From JBOGUF01 sp050696075 (lineage in GTDB: Bacteria > Chloroflexota > Chloroflexia > Thermomicrobiales > UBA6265): a stretch of DNA of 64,000 nt. The notes under the pieces are model-generated. The model ran no database searches. It was not told where the DNA came from and saw only the letters and a list, made by a program, of their open reading frames with translations. Shown here one piece after another: positions 25,624-33,959 of this stretch (position 1 is the stretch's first letter; each line of letters opens with the position of its first letter). The position numbers and the translations under genes are program-made. The stretch lies in assembly GCA_050696075.1 (NCBI GenBank), contig JBOGUF010000126.1, positions 71,306 through 135,305 on the forward strand, written 5' to 3'.

Positions 25624-26568
25624 TCAATCGCCGTCGGTCGGCGTGGTGGGAATGCGCTCACGGCGGCCATACCCTCTCCCGGTCGAGATCGGACCGACGC
25701 GCAGGTTGGTTTCAATCCACTCGACCACTTTGTCGCGGTTCGGCGGGCTCCCGCCCCACCGGCGCTCGGTCACCGCGGCGGCGAGGAGATCGGCCAGCAC
25801 CATCAGCGCGTTGTAGGCGATGAGAAAGGTGCCGGCGCGGACCACGTCCGGCGAGAGGACGGCGATCGCGATATCGGCCACCTCTTCCAGTGGCGAGTGC
25901 GGCACGGTGGTGACGCCGATCGTCGTCGCGCCGAAACAACGCGCGAGGCGCAGCATCTCGATCGTGTCGCGGGTGCGCCCCTGGTGAGAGATGCCGATGA
26001 CGACATCCTCCGGCCCAACCGCGACGACCTGATTGGAGAAGAGGTCGGGTGTCGCCGGATTGGCCCAGATGCCGCCCCAATTGAGCTTGACCGACACGCC
26101 GAGCGCGGAGACGTAGGCCGCGCCATGGCCGATGACCGTCACCCGGCGGGCGTGAGCGATTGCTTCGACCGCCCGCTCGATCTGGTCGAAGTCGAGGGTG
26201 CGCAGCGTCGTCTGTAGCGCCTCGATCTGCCGTTGCACGATCTCGGTCGCCAACCCAGCCAGCCCGCCGTCAGCCGCCGGCGGTTGGATCTGCTCGAGAT
26301 CCTTCGTCTCGGTCCGTCCCAGCGACTGGGCAATGCCTTGGACGAGGTCGCGGAAGCCGGGGTAGCCGACGGCGCGGCAGAAGCGGGTCACCGAGGGGAG
26401 GCTGACGCCGCTGGCGGCGGCGACGTCGTAGATCGTCATGCCGAGCATGGCCCACGGGTCGCGCACAATCGTTTCGCCGACGCGGCGCGAGGCACCGGAG
26501 AGGGCCGGCAGCCGCTGCTCGATCATCGTCAGGCAGTCGATGGACCGAAGGCGAACGGATTGGTCCAT
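25624..26568 (-). CDS. RpiR/MurR-family transcriptional regulator
   Basis: The protein has 314 residues. An N-terminal HTH_6 domain (SGASRRVGETIVRDPW, IYDVAAASGVSLPSVTRFCR) is followed by a SIS phosphosugar-binding domain at about 130-260 (VTVIGHGAAYVSALG, GISHQGRTRDTIEMLRLAR, TTIGVTT). Such regulators sense phosphosugars and usually control sugar or amino-sugar catabolism. It is convergent with the EamA gene and divergent from the first VapBC module. A 65-base piece of its 5' coding region is duplicated at 27547-27612. Confidence 0.9.
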   Translation of the reverse strand: MDQSVRLRSIDCLTMIEQRLPALSGASRRVGETIVRDPWAMLGMTIYDVAAASGVSLPSVTRFCRAVGYPGFRDLVQGIAQSLGRTETKDLEQIQPPAADGGLAGLATEIVQRQIEALQTTLRTLDFDQIERAVEAIAHARRVTVIGHGAAYVSALGVSVKLNWGGIWANPATPDLFSNQVVAVGPEDVVIGISHQGRTRDTIEMLRLARCFGATTIGVTTVPHSPLEEVADIAIAVLSPDVVRAGTFLIAYNALMVLADLLAAAVTERRWGGSPPNRDKVVEWIETNLRVGPISTGRGYGRRERIPTTPTDGD

Positions 26569-26703
26569 AGCGCGCGCGCCCTTGCGCGTTTGTCACCGGA
26601 CGGCGATGTCCTGTAACAAAGTTTCAGCAACTATACGCCCTCCGCGCCCACCGTCAAGCCCCGATCCTTCCCGTATACTTGATCTCCGGTGAGGAGGAGA
26701 ACC

Positions 26704-26931
26704 ATGGTCGCGCTTCCTGATGATCGCCCTGACCCAGGCCCAGATACTCCACCAAGACGCTATCGCATCAATATCCCACCGCCTGAACGTGCAACGCCCG
26801 AGGAACTCGCGCGGCGCCGCGCCAACCACGAACGCGTGGTCGCGCTACGAGAAAAGATCGGCCCGATCGGCATCTCAACGGATGAACTCATCCACGAAGC
26901 ACGCTGTGAGGCCAATGACTTCGACGACTGA
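26704..26931 (+). CDS. VapB-like antitoxin, module 1
   Basis: The 75-residue protein starts at the ATG at 26704 after GGAGGAG. It has a Pro-rich N-terminus and a C-terminal helix ATPEELARRRANHERVVALR with IGPIGISTDELIHEAR, shared with the second module's antitoxin (ARRRALYDEAMAL, LGISTAELIHQVR). No classical DNA-binding fold is obvious. It is assigned as antitoxin because it overlaps the PIN toxin gene by 17 bases. GTATACT about 30 bases upstream is the likely -10 region. Confidence 0.7.
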   Translation: MVALPDDRPDPGPDTPPRRYRINIPPPERATPEELARRRANHERVVALREKIGPIGISTDELIHEARCEANDFDD

Positions 26932-27379
26932 TCTGCCTCGCTTCGTGGTCGACGCGTCGGTTGCGATCAAGTGGCAACTGTCAGACGAGCAAGATTCTGA
27001 TGTCGCTGAGCGACTCCTCCGCGACTTTCTTGCCGATCGCGTTCTCCTTATCGCGCCAGATCACATCCGCTACGAAGTAGCCAATGCCCTACGCACCGCG
27101 GTGCGCACCCGGCGGCTGACCGCCGACGAAGCTCGTGCCGCGCTTGAGCAATTCCTGATCTGGCACATCCCGACCGTTGCCGACGACGATCTCATCCTCG
27201 CGGGATTCGATCAGTCTACGCGCTTCGGGTGTTCCCTATACGATGCGCTTTACCTGGCCCTTGCCGAACAATCCAATTGCCCGTTAATCTTCGCTGATCC
27301 GCGGCTGCGGAACACCCTCGCGGGCCGATTCCCGCTTGCGCATTGGCTAAGCGACTACCAATCCGCGGCCGACGGCTGA
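26915..27379 (+). CDS. PIN-domain VapC-like ribonuclease toxin, module 1
   Basis: The 154-residue PIN nuclease keeps the acidic metal-binding residues: Asp in FVVDASVAIKW, Glu in HIRYEVANAL, Asp in CSLYDALYLALAE and Asp in FADPRLRN. PIN toxins cleave structured RNA, often tRNA, when the antitoxin is degraded. The ATG at 26915 lies within the antitoxin gene, so expression is coupled. Its closest relative here is the toxin at 27863. Confidence 0.86.
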   Translation: MTSTTDLPRFVVDASVAIKWQLSDEQDSDVAERLLRDFLADRVLLIAPDHIRYEVANALRTAVRTRRLTADEARAALEQFLIWHIPTVADDDLILAGFDQSTRFGCSLYDALYLALAEQSNCPLIFADPRLRNTLAGRFPLAHWLSDYQSAADG

Positions 27380-27444
27380 CAGCACCGCCGATGCCATCTC
27401 CAGACCCGTCCGAACCGGACGTATTGAAGACATCGGCCGTCCAC

Positions 27445-27549
27445 TACGACGGCGCCTACTACGCCGCCATCGGCGACTTCCTCGGCGAGCGCTACCTCGA
27501 CGACCGCTTTACCAAGGGCACGATCCCGGCTGGCCGGGATCGTGGATAG
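27445..27549 (+). pseudogene. Duplicated 5' fragment of the downstream methyltransferase gene
   Basis: The frame gives HYDGAYYAAIGDFLGERYLD followed by DRFTKGTI, matching the N-terminus of the methyltransferase at 28333 with a few changes, then breaks off into PAGRDRG and a stop. It sits directly after vapC copy 1 just as the intact gene sits after vapC copy 2, so it is a by-product of the segmental duplication. Confidence 0.82.
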
Positions 27550-27612
27550 CCTACGGGTCGCGCACGATCTTCTCGGCGCCGCGGCGCGAGGCGCCAGCCA
27601 GGGCCGGCGGTC
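27547..27612 (-). pseudogene. Duplicated fragment of the RpiR regulator gene
   Basis: On the minus strand the 66 bases encode LAGASRRGAEKIVRDP, matching SGASRRVGETIVRDPW of the RpiR protein at 25624. It abuts the methyltransferase fragment and precedes the second antitoxin. It marks the left end of duplication copy B. Confidence 0.72.
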
Positions 27613-27663
27613 GGGCGTCAAATCCTCGTCCGTCCCGTATACTGGAAGGAAAGGAGGACGACG

Positions 27664-27888
27664 ATGGCGCTGCCACACAATCGTCCATTGCGCTCTCCCG
27701 AACTCGAAACCGCCCTCGCGAGAATCGAGTTGCCGCCCGAAGTGCCTGTCACGGAGGACGAGATCGCTCGTCGGCGTGCCCTCTATGACGAAGCCATGGC
27801 ACTCGTCGCGGAAATGCGTCCGCTCGGGATCTCGACGGCTGAGCTCATACATCAGGTGCGCGGTGAGGAAGATTGTACCGATTGCTGA
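27664..27888 (+). CDS. VapB-like antitoxin, module 2
   Basis: The 74-residue protein has an ATG start behind AAGGAGG. It is a paralogue of the module 1 antitoxin, with ARRRALYDEAMALVAEM and LGISTAELIHQVR near the C-terminus. The N-terminus is diverged. It overlaps the toxin gene by 26 bases. Confidence 0.7.
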   Translation: MALPHNRPLRSPELETALARIELPPEVPVTEDEIARRRALYDEAMALVAEMRPLGISTAELIHQVRGEEDCTDC

Positions 27889-28336
27889 GCGTCCACGGTT
27901 CGTCGTGGACGCGTCAGTTGCGGCCATGTGGCAGCTTCGAGATGAGGAGCACGTCGCGGCCGCCGCGGGTCTGCTTCAGGACTTCCGAGAGGGGCACATC
28001 CGCCTGATCGCGCCAGTTCACCTGAAGTTTGAGGTTCCCAGCGCCATCCGCAAAGCGTGGCGCACGGGTCGTGTGACGGAAGAACAGGCCCGGCGGGCCA
28101 TTGCGGTTTTTTTGAGGTGGAATGTTCCTACTGTCGACGATGATGATTTGATTACCGCTGCCTTCGAATACACCGTGCAGTTTGGTTGCTCGCTGTATGA
28201 CGGTCTGTATCTGGCCCTTGCCGAACGCATTGCGTGCCCATTTATTTTTGCCGATGGCCGACTACGAAACGCCATCCGGGGTCGATTTCCCCTCGCGCTG
28301 TGGCTCCCCGACTATACGCTGGCGGCCGAGCGGTGA
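27863..28336 (+). CDS. PIN-domain VapC-like ribonuclease toxin, module 2
   Basis: GTG start inside the antitoxin gene; 157 residues. Metal-binding acids are kept: FVVDASVAAMW, LKFEVPSAI, CSLYDGLYLALAE and FADGRLRN. It differs from toxin 1 at roughly half of positions although flanking duplicated DNA is much more alike, so the two modules may have diverged to avoid cross-talk or one was exchanged. Its stop overlaps the methyltransferase start (GTGA), linking that gene to the module. Confidence 0.85.
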   Translation: MRKIVPIAERPRFVVDASVAAMWQLRDEEHVAAAAGLLQDFREGHIRLIAPVHLKFEVPSAIRKAWRTGRVTEEQARRAIAVFLRWNVPTVDDDDLITAAFEYTVQFGCSLYDGLYLALAERIACPFIFADGRLRNAIRGRFPLALWLPDYTLAAER

Positions 28337-29088
28337 CGTCGCGGCCAGACGATCCGCCGTCCCTCCACTACGACGGCGCCTACTACGCCGCCATCGGCGA
28401 CTTCCTCGGTGAACGCTACCTCGACTACGGCTTCACCAAGGGCACGATTCAGGAAGTCGACTTTCTCGTCGAACTGCTGGGATTGCCGGACGACGCCCGC
28501 ATCCTCGACGTCGGCCGCGGGCCGGGACGGCACAGTTTAGAGCCGGCGCGGCGGGCCTACCGCACCCTCGGCATCGACATTTCCCGCGCCTTCTTCGAGA
28601 TCGCCTCGCGGCAGGCGGCGGAGGAGGGGTTGCCGGCCGAGTTCGTCGTGGCCGATGTGCGGGCAATGACCTTCGATCGCGAGTTCGACGCCGCCATCTG
28701 CCTCCGCGAGGGCGCGTTCGGCCTGGCCGGGAACGAGGACGGACACCGCCAGGTGCTCGCCGGCATCCATCGCGCCCCGCGGCCGGGCGCGCCCTTCGTC
28801 CTGACCGCGCTCAACGCCGTCGCCGCCGCCCGCAACGCCGAAGAGGTCGACGCCTTCGACCCCTACACCTGCACGACCGTCGTCCGGGAGCGGGCCGAAG
28901 GAGCCGGCGGCGAGACGCGGGAGGTCGAATACTTCACGACCGCCTTCACCTACCGCGAGCTCACCTGGCTCCTCGCCGATGCCGGGTTCGCGGTCGAGGC
29001 CGGCTACGGCTGCGTCGCCGGCCACTTCGCCCGCAAGCCGCTCGACGTCGACGACATCGAAATCATGATGGTGGCGCGGCGGGCGTGA
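28333..29088 (+). CDS. Class I SAM-dependent methyltransferase
   Basis: Starting at the GTG overlapping the toxin stop, the protein has 251 residues. The SAM-binding motif I is ARILDVGRGPGRHSLEPAR; most relatives have Cys where Arg stands in DVGRGPG. Later motifs are TLGIDIS, FVVADVRAM and FDAAICLREGAFG. The substrate is unknown. It is tail-to-tail with the LacI gene and overlaps it by 26 bases. Its 5' end exists a second time at 27445. Confidence 0.85.
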   Translation: MTSRPDDPPSLHYDGAYYAAIGDFLGERYLDYGFTKGTIQEVDFLVELLGLPDDARILDVGRGPGRHSLEPARRAYRTLGIDISRAFFEIASRQAAEEGLPAEFVVADVRAMTFDREFDAAICLREGAFGLAGNEDGHRQVLAGIHRAPRPGAPFVLTALNAVAAARNAEEVDAFDPYTCTTVVRERAEGAGGETREVEYFTTAFTYRELTWLLADAGFAVEAGYGCVAGHFARKPLDVDDIEIMMVARRA

Positions 29089-30109
29089 CCACGGCCACCG
29101 ACCCGCGCTCGATCAACGTCGTCGGGATCGTCCAGCGCATCCGCGCCGGGATCTCGTCCTCGGTCCCGTCGATTAACCGGGAAAGCCGCTCGAAGGCGAC
29201 GCGGCCCATCGTCTCCCCCGGTACGTGCACCGTCGTCACGGGCGGATCGAGCACCCGGCCGGCCTCGATGTCGTCGAACCCGACGATGGAGACATCCCCG
29301 GGAACCGTCAATCCTCGCTCCGCCACCGCCCGGTAGGCGCCGACCGCGGCCTTGTCGCTGACCGCGAAGACGGCGGTCGGCGGGTTGGGCAGGTCGAGCA
29401 ATTGGCGCATCTCTCCGTACCCCTTGTCTTCGCCGTGGGAGACGCGCGGCGGCGTCATCGCCGGCTCCGGCCAAAGACCGGCGTGCGCCATCGCCAGCAT
29501 ATAGCCGGCCAGGCGCTCGCTCAGGGTCCAGTACTTCGACGGCCCACGAATGAAGCCGATTCGCCGGTGTCCCATCTCCTGCAAATGCTTGGTCGCCGCG
29601 TAGGCGCCGGCCAGGTTGTCCGGCACGACCGAGGGCAGGTCGAGTCCAGGCACGAAGTGATCGACCATCACCACCGGCAGCCGGGTGTCAATGGCTGCCT
29701 GCACCCACTCCAGGCTAAGGTCGCCCCCGCCCAGAATGATCACGCCGCCGACCGCGCCGCGCGCCCAATGCCCGTGCTCGGGATGATCCTCCGGGCTGAC
29801 GAACTCCATCGCGATCCGGTAGCCGCGCTGGCGTGCCGCCGCCTCGAGTCCTTGCAGGATCGGCTTGTTGAAGGGGTCCGAGGTCGGCGCCACCGGCAGC
29901 CGCTCGACGACGACGCTGACAATCGGTGGAGCGCTCGCCGCGCGCCGCTCGGGTCGCTCATAACCGAGCGCGGTCGCCGCTTCGAGCACGCGCGCCCGCG
30001 TCGCCGCGCCGACCCCCTCCTTGCCGTTGAGCGCCAGCGAAATGCTCCCCAGCGACAAACCGGTTTCCCGCGCGATGTCTTGCAGCCTGACTCTCTGCCG
30101 CTGTTCCAT
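29063..30109 (-). CDS. LacI-family transcriptional regulator of the sugar importer
   Basis: From the ATG at 30109 (GGGGA upstream) the protein has 348 residues. The HTH is RLQDIARETGLSLGSISLAL with the hinge helix region ARVLEAATALGYERPE, then a periplasmic-binding-protein-like effector domain (VVMVDHFVPGLDLPSVVPDN, FAVSDKAAVGAYRAVAERGL, SIVGFDDIEAGRVLDPPVTT). It is 205 bases from, and in the same direction as, the ABC permease genes and is the obvious candidate to repress them and the GH116 gene in response to a sugar. Confidence 0.92.
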   Translation of the reverse strand: MEQRQRVRLQDIARETGLSLGSISLALNGKEGVGAATRARVLEAATALGYERPERRAASAPPIVSVVVERLPVAPTSDPFNKPILQGLEAAARQRGYRIAMEFVSPEDHPEHGHWARGAVGGVIILGGGDLSLEWVQAAIDTRLPVVMVDHFVPGLDLPSVVPDNLAGAYAATKHLQEMGHRRIGFIRGPSKYWTLSERLAGYMLAMAHAGLWPEPAMTPPRVSHGEDKGYGEMRQLLDLPNPPTAVFAVSDKAAVGAYRAVAERGLTVPGDVSIVGFDDIEAGRVLDPPVTTVHVPGETMGRVAFERLSRLIDGTEDEIPARMRWTIPTTLIERGSVAVVTPAAPPS

Positions 30110-30314
30110 TCTGGTCCCCACGACTCTCCGCGCTTCCTCGATTCCTATCGCGATCATCTGCTGATCGAGCCGCGGCCGACGCCACGGCGCGTGCTGATCC
30201 CCGGCCCGGGGTTCGTCGCCGAGCATCCAAGTGACCGCATCGGAGGTGGTCCGGCGTGAATCGGCGGGCAAGATATACCACGAGCGGTCCGCCGGCGCGG
30301 GTTCGTGCCGGTCG

Positions 30315-31217
30315 TCACCCTTTCAAGCCGGTCTGCGTGATGCCCGTGATGAACCAGCGCTGGGCGACGAGGAAGAGCACCAGCACCGGCAGGATCGACA
30401 GCGCCACCGCCGCCATCACGACCGAAGCGTTGCCGCTCGCCATGTAGCCCCGCAGCGCCGTAATACCGAGCGGCAGCGTCATCTTTTCCCAGGTATTGAG
30501 GAAGATCAGCGGGTAGAAATAGGCGTTCCAGGTCGTGTTGACGTTGATGATCGCCAGCGCCGCCAGCGACGGTCCCGCCAGCGGCAACGCGATCTGGCGA
30601 AAGGTCGTCCACGGCCCTGCCCCGTCCACCTTCGCCGCGTCCAACAGGTCTTGGGGCATGGTCAGGAAGAACTGCCGCATCAAAAAGACACCGAAGGCGC
30701 TGGTCAACGACGGCAGAATCAGCGAGAGATGATTATCGATCAGCCCCAAATTTCGCATCAGGATGAAGAGTGGGATCACCGTCACCTGATTCGGCACCAT
30801 CAGCGACGCCAGCAACAGGATGAAGAGCGCGTTGCGGAAGGGAAAACGCAGGCGGGCAAACGCGAACCCGGCCAGCGAGCAGGTGATGAGCTGGCCGAGC
30901 GTAACCACCAGCGTGATCTTGACACTGTTGTAGGCGAAGGTCAGGACGGGAACGTTGGAGTCGAAGACGGCGCGATAGTTCTCCCACCGCCATTCGGTCG
31001 GCAGCCAGTCCGGCGGCAGTTGGTACGACTGGCTGGTCGGCCGCAGCGACGTCGAGAACATCCAGACGAAGGGCAAAAAGACGATGACCGCCACGATGCT
31101 GACCGCGACCAGCACGATCAGGTTCCCCAGGCCGTACCGGCGGACCCGCCAGGCGAGGCTGCCAATGCCGGCCACGGCGGTCGGCGTCCGCGGTTCCGGT
31201 TGCGTCGCGACGTTCAT
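30315..31217 (-). CDS. Carbohydrate ABC transporter permease (MalG type)
   Basis: Inner-membrane permease with six helices, 300 residues. The EAA loop that docks to the ATPase is DAAKVDGAGPWTTFRQIALP, followed by LAGPSLAALAIINVNTTWN, typical of MalG-like subunits. It starts nine bases after the partner permease gene. No ATPase is encoded with the cluster; importers of this class often share one MsmX-like ATPase encoded elsewhere. Confidence 0.93.
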   Translation of the reverse strand: MNVATQPEPRTPTAVAGIGSLAWRVRRYGLGNLIVLVAVSIVAVIVFLPFVWMFSTSLRPTSQSYQLPPDWLPTEWRWENYRAVFDSNVPVLTFAYNSVKITLVVTLGQLITCSLAGFAFARLRFPFRNALFILLLASLMVPNQVTVIPLFILMRNLGLIDNHLSLILPSLTSAFGVFLMRQFFLTMPQDLLDAAKVDGAGPWTTFRQIALPLAGPSLAALAIINVNTTWNAYFYPLIFLNTWEKMTLPLGITALRGYMASGNASVVMAAVALSILPVLVLFLVAQRWFITGITQTGLKG

Positions 31218-31226
31218 CGCCCTTGC

Positions 31227-32165
31227 TCACTCATAATGCACCCAGCGCCGGCCCAGGCGGAATTGGACGAGCGTCAACGCCATGATGACCAAGAAAAGCG
31301 TCATCGCCACGGCCGAGGCGTACCCCATCTCGAACGACTCGAAGGCCGACTCCCGCAGGTACATGACGATGCTGCGCGTGGCGTCGCCCGGTCCGCCCGT
31401 GGTCAGCACGATGATCGAGTCGAAGACCTGCAACGCCCCGATCGCGAAGATGACGACCAGGAAGAACAACGTCGGCGTCAACAGTGGCAGCGTGATCTGG
31501 CGGAACCGCTGCCACGGGCTGGCGCCGTCGAGCGCGGCGGCCTCGTGGTAGACCTCCGGGATGTTCTGTAGACCGGCCAGGCAGACAAGCATGGCAAAGC
31601 CGGCGTTCTTCCAGACGTCCATGATGATGACTGAGGGCATCGCCCAGCCGCGATCGCTCAGCCAGGAGATCGGCCCGATCCCGATTTGGGCGAGGTAGTA
31701 GTTGATGACCCCGAGGTCCTTTTGGTAGAGGTGCTGCCAGATGATCGCGACGTAGACGTGCGCGACCAGGACCGGGAAGAAGAACGAAACTCGGAAGAGA
31801 TAGCGGACCAGCCGCGGCATCGCCCGGTTCAACAGCACGGCCAGCAGCAGCCCCACGCCGATATTGAGCGCGACCGCGAAGATGGCGAAGACGAAGGTGT
31901 TGCGGTAGACGGTGTGGAGCCGCGTGTCGTCGAGCAGCCGGTCGTAGTTCTCGAACCCGATGTAGGTCGGTGGGCTGAGCGCGTCGTATTCGGTGAGACT
32001 GAGGCCGATGGCGGCGAAGAGCGGGCCGACGACGAACGCGGTGTAGCCGACGAAGGTGGGCAGGATGAAGAGATAGCCGCTGATCGCCTCGCGCCGGCTC
32101 TGCTTCGCCAGCCACCGCCCACCGACCCACGATCCTCGCCGCGCCGCAACAGGCGTCGCCGCCAC
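31227..32165 (-). CDS. Carbohydrate ABC transporter permease (MalF type)
   Basis: The 312-residue inner-membrane protein has six helices and the EAA loop EAAALDGASPWQRFRQITLP. The N-terminus ISGYLFILPTFVGYTAFVVG is that of MalF/UgpA-type subunits. The GTG start is preceded by GGAGGAGGGG. It forms the channel together with the MalG-type subunit. A 210-base gap with repeats separates it from the binding-protein gene. Confidence 0.93.
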   Translation of the reverse strand: MAATPVAARRGSWVGGRWLAKQSRREAISGYLFILPTFVGYTAFVVGPLFAAIGLSLTEYDALSPPTYIGFENYDRLLDDTRLHTVYRNTFVFAIFAVALNIGVGLLLAVLLNRAMPRLVRYLFRVSFFFPVLVAHVYVAIIWQHLYQKDLGVINYYLAQIGIGPISWLSDRGWAMPSVIIMDVWKNAGFAMLVCLAGLQNIPEVYHEAAALDGASPWQRFRQITLPLLTPTLFFLVVIFAIGALQVFDSIIVLTTGGPGDATRSIVMYLRESAFESFEMGYASAVAMTLFLVIMALTLVQFRLGRRWVHYE

Positions 32166-32205
32166 CGGCCCCTCCTCCTCGTCCGCCTTCCCTGGCTTGG
32201 CTCCC

Positions 32206-32286
32206 CCCCGTCATTCCGAGCTTGCGAGGAATCGTCCCGTTCCTTCTATCAAGGCGAGATTCCTCTCTGCGATCGGAATGACGGGG
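32206..32286. repeat. Dispersed inverted repeat, CCCCGTCATTCCGA family
   Basis: Perfect 14-base outer arms CCCCGTCATTCCGA (32206-32219) and TCGGAATGACGGGG (32273-32286) with inner GCGAGGAATC and GAGATTCCTC boxes. It lies between binding-protein and permease genes and may act as a processing or attenuation hairpin. Confidence 0.85.
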
Positions 32287-32322
32287 TGGACGATCGGCAC
32301 GACGGGTTCTCGTTCTCCTTGC

Positions 32323-32375
32323 CGCCTTGCCGCCTCGCCGCCTTGCCGCCTTGCCGCCTCGCCGCCCCTGCCGCC
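32323..32375. repeat. Imperfect 9-bp tandem repeat GCCGCCTTG/GCCGCCTCG
   Basis: About five to six copies of a nine-base GCCGCCTTG-like unit end right before the stop codon of the solute-binding-protein gene. It looks like slippage-generated DNA. Copy number may vary between strains. Confidence 0.8.
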
Positions 32376-33722
32376 CTACGACTGGAGCTTCTCCATCGCC
32401 GCCGAGAGCTCCTCGTGGGCCGCTTTGAGACCGTCCTCGGGCGAGGCGCCGCCGCTCATGATCTCGCCCATGTGGCGCATGAAGATCGACTCGAACTCGT
32501 TGAAGTTCGGCGGCGACGGCACCGGCTTGGTGTCGTTGAGGCTCTCATAGAAGATCGCCGCATTCGCCGGAATGGCGAGGAATTCCGGGGTCTCCGCCGC
32601 CGAGCGCAACGCCGGGATACTCGCGCCCGCGTTGGCTAGCGCGGTGTTGGTGTCGAGGTTGGTGAACTCCCGAATCAACTCCCAGGCCAGCGCCTTGTTC
32701 TCGCTGGAAGGACTGATCCCCCAGCCACCGATGCCGTGGATGCTCGTCGCCGCCGTCTTGCGCGGCCAGTACTGCACGTCGAAGTCCGTGAACTCGGCGG
32801 CGAGGAACCCCGACACGGGCCAACGCCCCCACCCGCTCATCGCCAGCTTGCCCGCGGAAAAGAGCTGCCCGGTGTCGGTCCCCTCGACGCTGGGCGCTAC
32901 CCCGTGGACATGGATCAGGTCGTGGATGAAGGTGACCGTCTCGAGCACCGTTGGATCGTTCAGGTTCGATGCGGTCCAGTCCTCGGTCAGCGGATAGGTG
33001 CCGTTCGTGAGGAACCACGGCACCAGGCCGAAGGTAAAGAAAGGGATGCCGAACCCATAGACCTTGTCCCCGCCCTCGCCCGTGGTCAGCGCCCGCGCCG
33101 CGGCCAGGAAGTCGTCCCAGGTCCACTCCGCGGCGGGCGGGTCCAGGCCGGCCTCGGCGAAGAGCTTGGGGTTGTAATAGATGACCATGTTGTTCCATTC
33201 GATCGGGATTTGATAGAGCTGGCCGTCGACGGTGAAGGCATCCTTCAGCGGCTGCGCCATCTCCTCGTCGAGCCGCGCCTGCATCTCGGCGTCCGCGGCG
33301 ACGAGTTCGTTGAGCGGCTCGAGCAACTCCTTGTCAATGAGGAGCCGCGTCCCCTCGATGGCGACGTGGATCAGGTCGGGAGCCCGGCCACCGGCAATCT
33401 GCGTGGTGAGCTTGTTGGCGTAGTCGCTCCACCCCTCGACCGGCGTGAAGTTGTCGTTGACCCTGACGTTCGGGTACCGCTCGTTGAAGCGCGCGATGGC
33501 TTCCGCGTAGATCCGTTGCTCGACCTCACCACCGTAATTGAAGGTACTGAGCTCCGCCTCGGTATCCGCCGCCGGCGACTCACCTTGCGCGGCCGCGCCC
33601 ATGATGCCGCGACGCCCACCAACCGCGGCCAGCAGACCGGCCGCGCCTGCCGACGTCACCAGATGCCTGCGCGTGATCGTGCCCTGCTCGAGGTCCATCG
33701 GTGCCGGACGCCGACCTGCCAT
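32376..33722 (-). CDS. Extracellular sugar-binding protein of the ABC importer
   Basis: The 448-residue family 1 solute-binding protein has a Tat-like leader (ITRRHLVTSAGAAGLLAAVGG) and an AAAQGESPAAD processing/linker region. The mature part begins ELSTFNYGGEVEQRIYAEAI and contains the usual FNERYPNVRV, APDLIHV and IPIEWNNMVIYYN. It delivers an oligosaccharide or glycoside to the permeases downstream. AGAGGAG lies six bases upstream of the ATG. It is divergent from the GH116 glycosidase, with a shared regulatory gap. Confidence 0.92.
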   Translation of the reverse strand: MAGRRPAPMDLEQGTITRRHLVTSAGAAGLLAAVGGRRGIMGAAAQGESPAADTEAELSTFNYGGEVEQRIYAEAIARFNERYPNVRVNDNFTPVEGWSDYANKLTTQIAGGRAPDLIHVAIEGTRLLIDKELLEPLNELVAADAEMQARLDEEMAQPLKDAFTVDGQLYQIPIEWNNMVIYYNPKLFAEAGLDPPAAEWTWDDFLAAARALTTGEGGDKVYGFGIPFFTFGLVPWFLTNGTYPLTEDWTASNLNDPTVLETVTFIHDLIHVHGVAPSVEGTDTGQLFSAGKLAMSGWGRWPVSGFLAAEFTDFDVQYWPRKTAATSIHGIGGWGISPSSENKALAWELIREFTNLDTNTALANAGASIPALRSAAETPEFLAIPANAAIFYESLNDTKPVPSPPNFNEFESIFMRHMGEIMSGGASPEDGLKAAHEELSAAMEKLQS

Positions 33723-33777
33723 GGATCGCTCCTCTCACGCTCGTGCCACAAGCCATTTTCGGGAGTCTCAGCCTATC

Positions 33778-33796
33778 ACCAATTCCTAAAATTGGT
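33778..33796. promoter_or_regulatory. Candidate operator between binding-protein and GH116 genes
   Basis: ACCAATT-CCTAA-AATTGGT is a perfect seven-base inverted repeat in the only AT-rich part of the 237-base divergent gap. A direct repeat AAACATC follows at about 33820-33837. The location fits an operator for the LacI-type regulator encoded nearby, but the sequence is not a classic LacI-family operator with central CG. Confidence 0.45.
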
Positions 33797-33959
33797 CAAG
33801 ACCTTTAGATGAAAATCAGCAAACATCGGGTAAACATCTTGTGAATCACGCCGCGATTCGATATCGTGGGCGCCGTGAGCCGCGGCCGTCGGCGGGCCAC
33901 CGCCGTCCGCGACGCCGAAGCCGTCCAGCGTGACGCGTTGCGCGAAGGGAGATAATGAC

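Larger units (their letters stand above)
26447..27535. repeat. Segmental duplication, copy A
   Basis: This segment covers part of the RpiR 5' coding region, the promoter with GTATACT, vapB-like and vapC-like genes and the first 85 bases of the methyltransferase. Copy B (27547-28440) has the same order. The RpiR and methyltransferase pieces are close to 90 percent alike by eye; the toxin-antitoxin genes are far more diverged. About 125 bases of the RpiR/promoter interval are missing in copy B. Confidence 0.75.
27547..28440. repeat. Segmental duplication, copy B
   Basis: RpiR fragment, shortened promoter interval (CGTATACTGGAAGG), second vapB-like and vapC-like genes, and the 5' end of the intact methyltransferase. 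It is arranged head to tail with copy A (26447-27535). Confidence 0.75.

Noticed and set aside
30231..31571. Plus-strand frame across the two sugar permeases
   Set aside because: Highly charged RDRQHR-type shadow; the permeases have EAA motifs.
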